Position numbers and translations under genes: made by a program
The notes under the pieces: generated by a model
Databases searched by the model: none
The model's input: the letters and a program-made list of their open reading frames with translations, nothing else
Told to the model about the DNA's origin: nothing
Part shown: one piece after another, positions 36,308 through 45,756 of the stretch
Position numbering within the stretch: the first letter of the stretch is position 1
Layout of the letters: every line of letters begins with the position of its first letter
Assembly (NCBI GenBank): GCA_900317585.1
Contig: ONHG01000009.1
Span: 21,651-85,650, forward strand
Direction: 5' to 3'
Origin: an uncultured Lachnospiraceae bacterium
GTDB lineage: Bacteria > Bacillota > Clostridia > Lachnospirales > Lachnospiraceae
Length of the DNA stretch: 64,000 bases

Positions 36308-36325
36308 TACAAATAAAATAATAAC

Positions 36326-36360
36326 AAAATGACTGCGGTTTTGATTTCCGCAGTCATTTT
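36326..36360. terminator. Bidirectional terminator
   Basis: Thirteen-pair perfect stem AAAATGACTGCGG/CCGCAGTCATTTT with T-rich tails on both strands, between convergent genes. Confidence 0.88.
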
Positions 36361-36364
36361 ATTA

Positions 36365-37300
36365 TTATTTAGTGTTTTTTTCAGTGTCAAGAGGTGCATA
36401 ATTGATGGATACAACAATGTCCTGATCGTAGTTACCGAAGCTTTTTCCGAATATTGTGAGTCCGCCGACATGGGCAGAATCCTCCTCGACAGCTATGCGG
36501 AAGCGGATGGTGCTTGTGTAGTCAAGCTTTAGCTCAGAGGTTGTGATATCTGATATCTTAAGACCGTCTATGAAGGTGCCTTTATGATTTATGACTAAAA
36601 GCTTAAGTAGACCGTATTGATTCCAGTTCTGAGGCCACCATTCAGGGGTGAACATTCCGCGTACATCTCCATAGTCACCGGGAGAGGTCCAGGTGCCGAC
36701 CAGAGTGTCATTGATGTAAAAGCTTATATCACTTGGCCAGTCGTTGTCGATGCCCGGAGCCTCAGAACTTATCTCAGCTGAGAGTGAAAGCTGGGTGATT
36801 TTCTGATTACGTGGAATGAGGTTTGGAATTACATATTCCACATAGCCCTTTGTGAACCACATAATGTCTGCATTGAAATGATCAGGATGGTCAAAGTAAC
36901 GCACGTCATCGAGCTCTCCTATCACAAATGAGGATGTAGCCATGCCACAGGTTGGACAGATATTGTGAGATGAAAACTGCCCTACCTTTATGGATGTGTT
37001 GTATACGTTACTTAAGTCTATTGGTTTTTCAATTTCTACTAATATACGATCCTGAATCAGTGAACACAGCTTCTGGTTGCCGTGACCGGATGAATCGTTT
37101 GAGGCGGAGATAAGTCCACACTCCTCAAGCTTTTTTATATGTCCGGTTAAAGCTCCATTGCTGATGTTTAGCTCGTTTGCAATCTGATTCATGCTCATCT
37201 GGTTATTCTCGAGCAGAATTTTTAAAATCTGGATACGAATATCAGAGCCGAGAGCTTTAAACAGTTCGAGACCATCGTCTAATGATGTGATATGTATCAT
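36365..37300 (-). CDS. ArsR-type winged-helix regulator with beta-rich sensor domain
   Basis: A 311-residue protein. Residues 8 to about 85 are an ArsR-type DNA-binding domain (LFKALGSDIRIQILKILLENNQ, then MSMNQIANELNISNGALTGHIKKLEECGLI). The remaining 220 residues form a beta-rich domain with a CPTCG pair near 117 and motifs such as WPSDISFYINDTLVGTW, resembling a carbohydrate-binding jelly roll. It is divergent from the GH51 arabinofuranosidase and probably senses an arabinoside; that is inference. Near-identical 16-base sites in the gap may be its operators. Confidence 0.82.
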   Translation of the reverse strand: MIHITSLDDGLELFKALGSDIRIQILKILLENNQMSMNQIANELNISNGALTGHIKKLEECGLISASNDSSGHGNQKLCSLIQDRILVEIEKPIDLSNVYNTSIKVGQFSSHNICPTCGMATSSFVIGELDDVRYFDHPDHFNADIMWFTKGYVEYVIPNLIPRNQKITQLSLSAEISSEAPGIDNDWPSDISFYINDTLVGTWTSPGDYGDVRGMFTPEWWPQNWNQYGLLKLLVINHKGTFIDGLKISDITTSELKLDYTSTIRFRIAVEEDSAHVGGLTIFGKSFGNYDQDIVVSINYAPLDTEKNTK

Positions 37301-37432
37301 ATATAGATTCTCCTAAAATATTTTATAAAATTAACAACGAGTTCTTGTGCGTAAATCATGTTTTAATTATAGAAATAAGCTCCTATGTTGTCAATATATT
37401 ATTGTATAGTTTTAAGCTATATTGAAGTATGT

Positions 37433-37448
37433 TTTAAAATAATTTAAA
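37433..37448. promoter_or_regulatory. Candidate operator 1 for the ArsR-type regulator
   Basis: TTTAAAATAATTTAAA, nearly palindromic, recurs with one change 102 bases downstream. The 378-base gap 37301-37678 is otherwise AT-rich without a gene. Confidence 0.5.
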
Positions 37449-37534
37449 CATATTGTGCAATATGTATAACTTGCATGAGTTTGACAATAAAATAAAATAA
37501 AATCTTATATATTATTAAATAACGTATAAAATAG

Positions 37535-37586
37535 TTTAAAATAATCTAAAATAAATATTGACATTGCAGCTACTCTCATGTATATT
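37535..37586 (+). promoter_or_regulatory. Candidate operator 2 and promoter of the GH51 gene
   Basis: TTTAAAATAATCTAAA (37535-37550) directly precedes TTGACA (37558-37563), a 17-base spacer and TATATT (37581-37586). Binding there would touch the -35 region. It leaves a leader of about 90 bases before the GH51 start. Confidence 0.6.
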
Positions 37587-37678
37587 ATGTACATAAGCAA
37601 AACACATTAACAATCAGTGCACTTATGTGTGCAACAATGGCAGAGCAGGATAAATGTATAAGAGATAAAGGAGAAACT

Positions 37679-39199
37679 ATGGCAAAAATTATTGTTAATA
37701 ATGAGATTAAAAAGAGCACAATTGCTCCGGAGATTTATGGACATTTTTCAGAGCATCTCGGAAGATGTATCTACGAGGGATTATTTGTAGGGGAGAATTC
37801 AGATATACCAAACGTAAACGGCATGCGTACTGATGTTGTAGATGCATTAAAGGAAATGAAGATACCTGTGCTCCGCTGGCCGGGCGGCTGCTTTGCAGAT
37901 GAGTATCACTGGATGGATGGAATCGGTCCTAAAGAGAAGAGAAAAAAGATGATCAACACACACTGGGGTGGTGTAGTTGAGGACAACAGCTTCGGAACAC
38001 ATGAGTTTTTTGAGCTTTGCAGACAGTTAGGCTGCAAGACATATGTGAACGGAAATTTAGGAAGCGGAACAGTGCGCGAGATGAGTGAGTGGGTAGAGTA
38101 CATCACATTTAACGGAGTATCACCTATGGCTGATTTGCGTAAGGAAAACGGACACGAAGACCCATGGACTATTGACTACTTCGGTGTGGGAAATGAGAAC
38201 TGGGGATGTGGTGGAAACATGCGTCCTGAGCATTATGCAGATGAATACCGCAGATACCAGACTTATGTCAGAAATTATGCAGGCAATCAGCCAATCAATA
38301 AAATCTGCTGTGGTCCAAATGTGGATGACTATGAGTGGACAAAGAAGGTGATGGCTACATGCTTCGATCATTGTGAGCCTAGATTCCATGGTCAGATGGA
38401 TGGATTATCACTTCATTATTACACACTTCCGGAGACAGAGGATGACTGGAATATCAAGGGAAGTGCGACAGATTTTACTGAGGATATTTTTTATCAGACT
38501 CTTAAGAGAGGATATTTCATGGAGGAGCTCATCAATCGTCATGGAGCTATAATGGATGAGTATGATCCTGATAAGAATATAGGTCTTATTGTTGATGAGT
38601 GGGGCATCTGGTCAGATGTGGAGCCTGGTACCAATCCGGGATTCTTATATCAGCAGAACACAATGCGTGATGCGCTTGTTGCAGGTATGACATTAAACAT
38701 TTTCAACAAGCATTCCGACCGTGTGAAGATGGCATGTATTGCACAGCTTATAAATGTGCTTCAGTCTGTAATGCTCACAGACGGCGATAAGATGATAAAG
38801 ACACCTACATATTATGTATTCCATATGATGAGACATCATCAGGGCGCAGCTCTTTTGGACAGCTCTCTTGTAGGAGGAACTACAGTTGGTACAGGAAAGA
38901 ATGAGCTTCCGAAGGTTTTTGAGTCTGTATCAGAGGATAAGGATGGAGTGATTACAGTCACACTTACAAACAATTCTCTTGAGTCGTCAGAGGATGTTGA
39001 TATTATGCTCACAAATGAGGGTGACAAATACAGTGTAAGTGAGGCCAGATACATCGAAGGTGCCATGGATGCACACAATACCTTTGAAGCACCTGAGGTA
39101 GTGGATGAGAAGGATTTCACAGCATATGAAAATACACAGACCGGTGTGAAGGTTACTCTTCCGGCATGCAGTGTTGTTACACTTAGATTATCGAAATAA
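37679..39199 (+). CDS. Alpha-N-arabinofuranosidase, GH51
   Basis: Releases arabinose from arabinan and arabinoxylan fragments. The 506 residues show the GH51 barrel: [14 protein letters not shown] near 21-34, [12 protein letters not shown] near 67-78, the acid/base Glu173 in [11 protein letters not shown] and the nucleophile Glu307 in IVDEWGIWS. No signal peptide, so it acts in the cytoplasm on imported oligosaccharides. ATG 37679 has AAAGGAGAAAC upstream; the frame open from 37625 lacks a site. It begins an arabinose-release operon with GH127. Confidence 0.95.
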   Translation: MAKIIVNNEIKKSTIAPEIYGHFSEHLGRCIYEGLFVGENSDIPNVNGMRTDVVDALKEMKIPVLRWPGGCFADEYHWMDGIGPKEKRKKMINTHWGGVVEDNSFGTHEFFELCRQLGCKTYVNGNLGSGTVREMSEWVEYITFNGVSPMADLRKENGHEDPWTIDYFGVGNENWGCGGNMRPEHYADEYRRYQTYVRNYAGNQPINKICCGPNVDDYEWTKKVMATCFDHCEPRFHGQMDGLSLHYYTLPETEDDWNIKGSATDFTEDIFYQTLKRGYFMEELINRHGAIMDEYDPDKNIGLIVDEWGIWSDVEPGTNPGFLYQQNTMRDALVAGMTLNIFNKHSDRVKMACIAQLINVLQSVMLTDGDKMIKTPTYYVFHMMRHHQGAALLDSSLVGGTTVGTGKNELPKVFESVSEDKDGVITVTLTNNSLESSEDVDIMLTNEGDKYSVSEARYIEGAMDAHNTFEAPEVVDEKDFTAYENTQTGVKVTLPACSVVTLRLSK

Positions 39200-39208
39200 T
39201 ATTAAAAC

Positions 39209-39274
39209 AGCTATTCAGAATCACTGGGAATAAAAAGCAGGTTTTCCTGTTCCTCAAGTGGTTCTGAATAGTTA
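39209..39274. repeat. MITE-like element, family A copy 3 (solo hairpin)
   Basis: AGCTATTCAGAATCACTGGG is matched by an inverted CAAGTGGTTCTGAATAGTTA, giving a 66-base hairpin with ends like those of the other family members. It lacks the interior of copies 1 and 2. It lies between the GH51 and GH127 genes. Confidence 0.7.
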
Positions 39275-39366
39275 TGTATTAAAAGAAAAATCGCTTTTTA
39301 TGATGCTTGCAAATATTGGCTGGTCAATTTTGCTGGTTGCAGTATTTTATATGGAGAGAGTAGAAT

Positions 39367-41298
39367 ATGGATTTAAAGAATATAAAAATAGAGGATCCGT
39401 TTTGGGGACATATGCAGGAGCTTGTGACAGATGTTGTCATTCCGTTTCAGGAAGACGTGCTTAATGACAGACAGCCCGGAGTGGAAAAAAGTCATGCAAT
39501 AGAGAATTTTAAGATTGCAGCAGGCCTTTCACAGGGCGAGTTTTACGGTATGGTCTTTCAGGACAGTGACGTGGCAAAATGGCTTGAGGGAGTGGCATAT
39601 TCTCTGATAATAAAGCCTGATGCTGCGCTTGAAAAGAGAGCTGATGACATTATAGATATTATCGCCGCAGCACAGCAGCCGGATGGATATCTGAATACAT
39701 ATTTCACAATAAAAGAGCCTGAGCACAGATGGCAGAATCTGCTTGAGTGTCACGAGCTGTACTGTGCAGGTCATATGATGGAGGCTGCTGTCGCATATTA
39801 TGAGGCTACCGGCAAGGATAAGCTGCTTAAGGTTATGGAAGGCATGGCGGGACACATCATAGACAGATTCGGGCCTGACAAGCTGCCCGGAATACCGGGG
39901 CATCAGGAGGTTGAAATAGGTCTGATGCGCATGTATCATGCAACAGGAAATGAGGCCTACAAAAAGCAGGCGAGATATTTTCTTGAGGAGAGGGGAAAAA
40001 ATCCCGCTTTTTTTGCTGAGGAAGCCGCAAAGCGTGATTGGAATCATTTTGGAATGGTTCCTGAGGATATAAAGTATAACCAGAGCCATGCTACCATTTA
40101 TGAACAGGAAGAAGCGGTAGGACACAGTGTGCGTGCTGTCTATATGTATACAGCCATGGCAGATCTGGCAGCAACGGAGCACGATGAAAAGCTTTTTGCT
40201 GCCTGTGAGCGACTGTGGAATAACATGACAGAAAAGAAGATGTATATAACAGGAGGTATAGGCTCAACAGTGGAGGGAGAGGCCTTTACGAAGGAGTATG
40301 AGCTGCCGAATGATATGGCATACGCTGAGACCTGTGCATCGATAGGGCTTGTTTTCTTTGCAAAGCAGATGCTTAAAATGAGCAAAAACGGCAAATACGC
40401 AGATGTCATGGAGAGGGAATTATACAACGGAATTATAAGTGGAATGCAGCTTGATGGAAAGAGATTTTTTTATGTGAATCCGCTTGAGGTAAATCCCGGA
40501 GTATCGGGAGAAATATTTGGATATAAGCATGTCATTCCTGAAAGACCGGGCTGGTATGCATGTGCATGCTGTCCTCCTAATCTTGTGCGTATGGTTACAT
40601 CTCTGGGCAGATATGCGTGGGATGAGGATGATGATGTAATCTATTCACATCTTTTCATCGGTCAGGAGGCTCGGCTTAAAAAAGCAGATATAAAGGTTGT
40701 CAGTGAATATCCGTGGAAGGGACATGTTTCATACAGCATTACGCCGAAGACAGGCGATGAATTTGCTGTTGCAATACATATTCCGGGATATCTGAAGAGC
40801 TTTGAGGTGACACTCAATGGCATGAGGTTAAAAGAGAATGATGAGACAAATGCAGATTTGTTCTATTCTTATAGGAATGGCTATATCTATATAAAAAATA
40901 AATGGCATGATAACGATATTATAGAAATCAGCTTCAATATGGATATCCGTGTAATATATGCCAATACAAAGGTAAGAGAGGACATAGGATGTGCAGCTTT
41001 GCAAAGAGGTCCGGTAGTGTACGCTTTTGAAGGAGTGGACAATGATGATGATGTGCAGAGTCTGATGATAGATGTGACAAGGCTTAATGAAGCACAGATT
41101 GAAACAGAAGCTGAGGGAATATTAAAGGGTGCGGTTCTTTTAGATATTCCTGCAGTGAGACTTGAAGGCTCAGATGCGCTGTATTCTGAGAAGCCACCGA
41201 GACAAAAGTCTGTAATAGCAAGGGCTATACCATATTATATGTGGGGAAATCGCGGACTTAATCAGATGAGGGTATGGATGCATACTATTTACAATTAA
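39367..41298 (+). CDS. Beta-L-arabinofuranosidase, GH127
   Basis: Removes beta-linked L-arabinofuranose. The 643 residues have the GH127 catalytic set: Glu321 and Cys323 in ETCAS, and Cys401/Cys402 in ACACCPPNL. These correspond in order and spacing to the zinc-binding Glu338/Cys340/Cys417/Cys418 of HypBA1, where Cys417 is the nucleophile, so Cys401 is the likely nucleophile here. No signal peptide. Ribosome site GGAGAGAG. Same direction as GH51, with a hairpin repeat between them. Confidence 0.93.
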   Translation: MDLKNIKIEDPFWGHMQELVTDVVIPFQEDVLNDRQPGVEKSHAIENFKIAAGLSQGEFYGMVFQDSDVAKWLEGVAYSLIIKPDAALEKRADDIIDIIAAAQQPDGYLNTYFTIKEPEHRWQNLLECHELYCAGHMMEAAVAYYEATGKDKLLKVMEGMAGHIIDRFGPDKLPGIPGHQEVEIGLMRMYHATGNEAYKKQARYFLEERGKNPAFFAEEAAKRDWNHFGMVPEDIKYNQSHATIYEQEEAVGHSVRAVYMYTAMADLAATEHDEKLFAACERLWNNMTEKKMYITGGIGSTVEGEAFTKEYELPNDMAYAETCASIGLVFFAKQMLKMSKNGKYADVMERELYNGIISGMQLDGKRFFYVNPLEVNPGVSGEIFGYKHVIPERPGWYACACCPPNLVRMVTSLGRYAWDEDDDVIYSHLFIGQEARLKKADIKVVSEYPWKGHVSYSITPKTGDEFAVAIHIPGYLKSFEVTLNGMRLKENDETNADLFYSYRNGYIYIKNKWHDNDIIEISFNMDIRVIYANTKVREDIGCAALQRGPVVYAFEGVDNDDDVQSLMIDVTRLNEAQIETEAEGILKGAVLLDIPAVRLEGSDALYSEKPPRQKSVIARAIPYYMWGNRGLNQMRVWMHTIYN

Positions 41299-41320
41299 AA
41301 TATAGCTATGCTTAATAATT

Positions 41321-41373
41321 AAAATCCCGGGTTGTCTGTCACACTAAGGTGTGTACGGACAACCCGGGATTTT
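41321..41373. terminator. Strong bidirectional terminator
   Basis: Sixteen-pair outer stem (41321-41336 with 41358-41373) including CCCGGG, and an inner CACAC/GTGTG stem, with T or A runs on each side. Between convergent GH127 and GH42 genes. Confidence 0.9.
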
Positions 41374-41447
41374 GTCGGTTGTGAATGATACAAAAATGCA
41401 GCGGCTTTTTGTGTAGCTTACTATATGTTTTAATGCATAAGACTCTC

Positions 41448-43457
41448 TTATAGTGCCTCCTGAAGTATCTTCACATCCCACTTATTCATCACATCGCCCT
41501 CTTTAGCTGCTTCTCCGGTGATCAGGTCAACCATTCCTGCAAGGCTTGCAGGGAGAGTCTGCTTTTCATCAGTGAAATTCATCACAAAGTAGAAGCGTGT
41601 ATTTTCGCTCTCGCGGCATGTGATTTCAAGACCTGTCTCTTCAGCAATGACACCTGATACAGACACTTCATTTGTGGCTTCATCAAGCACTCTTGCAAGT
41701 CCGGCTGCCTCAATCTGTGTGGCAACATAGTATACATGGCCTTTTCCGTAGATGTTCTTTGTGACAGCAGGCATTCCTGCATAGAAATCGCTTTCATATG
41801 TGGCGAGTACTTCTGCACCTTCCGGGTGCATCAGGTCGCACAGCAGATTGCATTTATATTCTTTTCCATCCGAAAAGCTTACAGTGTTTGACTGCTCCGG
41901 TGCGAGCGCGTCAATTTCCTCAACCCAGACACCTGCCATCTCGCGAAGCGGTCCCGGATATCCGCCCAGATGCACGTTGTCAGACTGGTCCACAATACCA
42001 CTCATAAATGTTGTGATGAGAGTACCGCCGTTTTTCACAAACTGCTCAAGCTTTTCCTTCATGTCTTCCTTTACCATGTACAGAACAGGTGCGGCAATCA
42101 CCTTATATTTTGAAAAATCACCGTCAACCGGAATCATATCGACTGAGATATTTTTGTTGTAAAAATACTCATAATAGTGGTGAATCTGGTCAACATATTT
42201 AAGGTCCTGTGTAGGTCCGCTTGTGTACTCAAGTGCCCAGTAATTGTCCCAGTCAAAGATGATTCCCACATCTGATTTATTGCGTGTGCCAAGTGTCCTT
42301 GTGCCGAAGCTTTCAAGCTCCCCTCCAAGCTGTGCAGTCTCCTTAAATACCCTTGTGTCGTTTGTTCCGACATGTGCTATTACAGCACCGTGGAATTTCT
42401 CGCAGCCACCCTTGCTTCGTCTGAGCTGGAAGAACTGGATAGTGTCTGCACCGTGGGCTATGGTCTGATAGCTCTGTGCACGCATCTGTCCCGGACGCTT
42501 CAATGAATTGTAGTGCTGCCAGTTCTGCTGGCTTGGAGTCTGCTCCATGAGCATGAATGGCTCATCCTTAAGACCTCGCATCAGGTCGTGAGTCATCGCA
42601 ACCATGCTCCATGGTGTGTCGTATGCAGGGTAATTATCCCACGACACGATATCCATCTCCTTAGCCCACTTGAAATAGTCAAGACCCTTGAAGGTACCCA
42701 TCAGGTTTGTTGTGACAAGTGCATCGGGAATGATAGCTTTGACTGCATCGCGCTCCAGCTTATAGCAGTTCAGCATGCTGTTAGAGTAAAAACGCCTGTA
42801 GTCTGTTGATATTCCGGCAAAGCTTGTCATGCCACCCCAGGCCTCCTCGCTGAGCTCATTAGGTACGACTATCTCATCCCAGTCATAGAAGGTGTGTCCC
42901 CAAAACTCTGTGTTCCAGGCATCGTTTACGGCATCAAGAGTCTTGTACTTATCCTTGAGCCATACACGAAACTGCTTCTGACAGTTGTCACAGTAACAGT
43001 ATCCGCCGTACTCGTTATTGATGTGCCATACAGAAATATTTTTATTGCCGCTATAGCGTTTTGCAAGCTCTGTCGCAAGAGCCTTTGCGTACTTCTGATA
43101 TACCAGGGAGTTCGGACAGAAATTGTGTCTGGCTCCAAATTTATGCTGGCGTCCCTCGTAGTCGGTGCTCATTGTCTCAGGATATTTCTTGACCATCCAT
43201 GCAGGCAGTGCCGCTGTGGATGTTGCCATGACGATGTCGTAGTTTTCATTTGAGAGCATATCAACTATTTCGTCAAGCTCTGTGAAATTATACTCATTCT
43301 CAGACGGCTGTATTTTAGCCCATGAAAAAACGTTGATTGTGGCACTGTTGATATGGGCATCCTTAAAGTATGCCATGTCCTGCTTCCAGACCTCCTTAGG
43401 CCACTGATTTGGATTGTAATCTCCTCCAAAAAGGATTCTTTTGAATTTTGACTGCAT
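41448..43457 (-). CDS. Beta-galactosidase / alpha-L-arabinopyranosidase family GH42
   Basis: A 669-residue cytoplasmic glycosidase. FGGDYNPNQWP at 10-20, acid/base Glu149 in WHINNEYGGY, zinc cysteines Cys114, Cys154, Cys156 and Cys159, and nucleophile Glu305 in LMEQTPSQ are all present. GH42 enzymes cut beta-galactosides; some cut alpha-L-arabinopyranosides, so both are possible given the arabinoside neighbours. Ribosome site AACGGAGGT upstream on the minus strand. Divergent from an AraC regulator that probably controls it. Confidence 0.95.
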   Translation of the reverse strand: MQSKFKRILFGGDYNPNQWPKEVWKQDMAYFKDAHINSATINVFSWAKIQPSENEYNFTELDEIVDMLSNENYDIVMATSTAALPAWMVKKYPETMSTDYEGRQHKFGARHNFCPNSLVYQKYAKALATELAKRYSGNKNISVWHINNEYGGYCYCDNCQKQFRVWLKDKYKTLDAVNDAWNTEFWGHTFYDWDEIVVPNELSEEAWGGMTSFAGISTDYRRFYSNSMLNCYKLERDAVKAIIPDALVTTNLMGTFKGLDYFKWAKEMDIVSWDNYPAYDTPWSMVAMTHDLMRGLKDEPFMLMEQTPSQQNWQHYNSLKRPGQMRAQSYQTIAHGADTIQFFQLRRSKGGCEKFHGAVIAHVGTNDTRVFKETAQLGGELESFGTRTLGTRNKSDVGIIFDWDNYWALEYTSGPTQDLKYVDQIHHYYEYFYNKNISVDMIPVDGDFSKYKVIAAPVLYMVKEDMKEKLEQFVKNGGTLITTFMSGIVDQSDNVHLGGYPGPLREMAGVWVEEIDALAPEQSNTVSFSDGKEYKCNLLCDLMHPEGAEVLATYESDFYAGMPAVTKNIYGKGHVYYVATQIEAAGLARVLDEATNEVSVSGVIAEETGLEITCRESENTRFYFVMNFTDEKQTLPASLAGMVDLITGEAAKEGDVMNKWDVKILQEAL

Positions 43458-43621
43458 TTTTTACCTCCGTTATGGTATTAACCCCAATATTATGATATTC
43501 TTAAACTATAAATGTGTTTCCTTATGCACTAATCATATAATAGATTTACGGAAAATAGTATAACATCATAAACCAAATTATATAACATTCTGAAACTAAA
43601 CCGTTTTTGAAAGGAGAAAGC

Positions 43622-44488
43622 ATGCCTATTTATTTTGGAAGCAATTTCGCAAGAGAACCGTTTCAATTCGACTCTGTCGGTAATGAATGGGAGCAGGAAA
43701 GCGTGACGCGCCCGGAGGGGTATCCGCTGTACCATTATTTACAGACGAAGGAGGGCGTGGGCGAGGTAACTGTATACAGCAGAAATCAGGCTGTTTCAGA
43801 CAATATTTTGTCAAACAGTCATACGATTGAGCTGCAAAAGGGGCAGGGGATTCTCATTGCTCCAAACGTGCCACACTCCTATCACAATAAAAACATCTCA
43901 TCCGGCAATAGCCTGCCCTGGAAAACAGAGTTTGCCACTTTTACAGGGACAATGGCGGCAGCCTTCAGGGAAATGTTTGATGAAAAGGAATACCGGCTGA
44001 TTGATGAGAATAAGGGGATGGAGGTGTCGGAAGCGATTAACAAGGCTGTAGAAGACTTTAAGGAATGCTCCAGTGATACGCAAATGCTCTCACTTGACTG
44101 TTATGGCATTATGCTTTTGCTCTCAGACCAGTCTAATCACACACACGATAATGATGACCAAAGCTATGTACGTTTTATAAAGCCTGTTATAGATGCTATA
44201 GAAGAAAGCTACATGGACGATATCAGTGCCAAGGAGCTTGCTGATGGTGTATTTGTATCGCAGCAATATCTATCGCGTGTTTTTACGGAGTTTATGAACT
44301 GCTCAGTGTATGAGTACCTGACCAACTACCGCATAAATAAAGCCAAGGAGTTACTGCTTATAAACAGCAGGCGTAAGGTGCAGGATATAGCATCTGATGT
44401 GGGGTACTCAGATGCCAGCCATTTTATCGTCATGTTCAAGAAACTTACAGGGATGACACCGGCGCAGTTTCGGAAGCTGCATATATAA
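43622..44488 (+). CDS. AraC family transcriptional regulator
   Basis: A 288-residue regulator: an N-terminal cupin-like sensor (YHYLQTKEGVGEVTVYS, then GQGILIAPNVPHSYHN near 75-90), a linker, and a C-terminal double helix-turn-helix with AKELADGVFVSQQYLSRVFTE and VQDIASDVGYSDASHFIVMFKK-type helices near 200-275. ATG 43622 is used, with GAAAGGAGAAA just upstream. It is divergent from GH42 with a 164-base gap, so it probably activates that gene in response to a galactoside or arabinoside. Confidence 0.9.
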   Translation: MPIYFGSNFAREPFQFDSVGNEWEQESVTRPEGYPLYHYLQTKEGVGEVTVYSRNQAVSDNILSNSHTIELQKGQGILIAPNVPHSYHNKNISSGNSLPWKTEFATFTGTMAAAFREMFDEKEYRLIDENKGMEVSEAINKAVEDFKECSSDTQMLSLDCYGIMLLLSDQSNHTHDNDDQSYVRFIKPVIDAIEESYMDDISAKELADGVFVSQQYLSRVFTEFMNCSVYEYLTNYRINKAKELLLINSRRKVQDIASDVGYSDASHFIVMFKKLTGMTPAQFRKLHI

Positions 44489-44603
44489 GAGGATGCAACT
44501 GTTTCTTGTATTTAATAGGGTTTGATGTTAAGATATATTTATCAGAAATATGGTGCGAAAATGAATAGCTACAATTGTTTTATAAGAATTAGGAAGTGAT
44601 AAT

Positions 44604-44933
44604 ATGAGTGATAGAAACCGGATATTATGTGAGTTCAGAAATAAGACAAAAAGCATTATGGGTGATTCGTTAAAGCAGATGATATTATATGGTTCATATG
44701 CAAGAGGAGATTATGGAGATAATTCAGATATGGATATAATGGTTTTGACGGAGCTGACGGATGATAGGATTATACAGATAGAGGATGAAATATTTGATGC
44801 AGCTTATGATATTGAACTTGAGTATGGTGTGCCGATAAGTGTGAATATTAAAAATGAAAAACACTTTAAAAATTGGGTAAACAGCTTGCCGTATTATTCA
44901 AATATACAAAAGGAGGGAATTATTATTGCATAG
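44604..44933 (+). CDS. MNT-type nucleotidyltransferase domain protein
   Basis: A 109-residue minimal nucleotidyltransferase: ILYGSYARGDYGDNSDMDIMVL near 26-47 has the GSxARG and DxD metal motifs. Such proteins are often the MNT half of HEPN/MNT toxin-antitoxin pairs, but no HEPN partner follows. After the stop the same frame reads KEEAQKQFDNAESIVAAI and ends at 45029, which may be the trace of a lost partner. Weak ribosome site AGGAAGTG. Confidence 0.82.
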   Translation: MSDRNRILCEFRNKTKSIMGDSLKQMILYGSYARGDYGDNSDMDIMVLTELTDDRIIQIEDEIFDAAYDIELEYGVPISVNIKNEKHFKNWVNSLPYYSNIQKEGIIIA

Positions 44934-45010
44934 AAAGAGGAAGCTCAAAAACAATTTGATAATGCAGAGAGTATAGTAGCTGCAATCATTGAATATATGC
45001 GTAAAAATAA

Positions 45011-45054
45011 CAGTGGAACCATTATTTAAGTAAGTGGTTCCACTGTTGTTTTTG
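45011..45054. terminator. Bidirectional terminator overlapping the 3' end of the YjbR-MGMT gene
   Basis: Eleven-pair stem CAGTGGAACCA (45011-45021)/TGGTTCCACTG (45035-45045) followed by TTGTTTTTG; on the minus strand TTATTTTTA follows the stem. The stop codon of the minus-strand gene lies in the loop. Confidence 0.8.
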
Positions 45055-45697
45055 TATATATAACATCATCTGCAATCCGTATTCCATATTTATCAAGGTC
45101 AACCCTGCCGTCTATGACCTCAATGCCATCTGCTCTTAGCCGTTTAGCCTGTTCATCGACTCCGCCGAAGGCAAAAGCCCCTGACAGCTCACCCTTTGCA
45201 TTTACCACTCTGTAGCATGGAATTTCATCAGGATTGGGATTCTTGTGCAGGGCATTGCCGACAGCCCGGCACATTTTTTTATTGCCTGCAAGCTCAGCAA
45301 CCTGTGCATATGTGGCAACACAGCCCTCTGGAATCCTTTTTACAGCCTCATATATGAGCCGGGTCGGATTATAGGTGACAATGTCATAGCTGTCTGCAAT
45401 CATGTTTTTTATAGCATCATCCGGTATGCTGCCATCGAGAATGATGGTATTCCAGTTGTCCTTGTTCTGGTGCCAGCCGGGGATGACCGATGGGAAGGCA
45501 TCCCTCCAGAAGTCTCGCCAGGCAGGAGATACCTTGACATTTAAGTTGATAAAACCATTGCGCTCGTAGGTCCACAGGAAAACCTTTTTGCTGTCCTTTA
45601 CACGGATGAGCTGCCAGTTTGGGTCGTGGAATGGTGCTTCCTGATATGTATTTGGAAATGATAAGCCGTAGTCTAATGCTTCTTGTCGTGTTTTCAT
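45026..45697 (-). CDS. MmcQ/YjbR domain fused to an MGMT-like DNA repair domain
   Basis: A 223-residue fusion. Residues 1 to about 108 are a YjbR/MmcQ (DUF419) domain (ALDYGLSFPNTYQEAPFHDPNW). Residues from about 112 are the DNA-binding methyltransferase domain of O6-alkylguanine transferases: VATYAQVAELAG near 127 and RAVGNALHKNPNP, then PCYRVV with Cys161. The usual PCHR is PCYR, so the alkyl-accepting cysteine is kept but the activating histidine is a tyrosine. It could be a weak transferase or an alkyltransferase-like damage binder. Confidence 0.85.
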   Translation of the reverse strand: MKTRQEALDYGLSFPNTYQEAPFHDPNWQLIRVKDSKKVFLWTYERNGFINLNVKVSPAWRDFWRDAFPSVIPGWHQNKDNWNTIILDGSIPDDAIKNMIADSYDIVTYNPTRLIYEAVKRIPEGCVATYAQVAELAGNKKMCRAVGNALHKNPNPDEIPCYRVVNAKGELSGAFAFGGVDEQAKRLRADGIEVIDGRVDLDKYGIRIADDVIYTKTTVEPLT

Positions 45698-45756
45698 AGA
45701 TTTTGCCTGCTTTCTTTTTAATTAAACGATTACAGTATAACATAAAAAGAACAAAT

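Noticed and set aside
39529-40182. Minus-strand open frame of 217 codons
   Set aside because: Lies wholly inside the well-supported GH127 gene and shows no family features.
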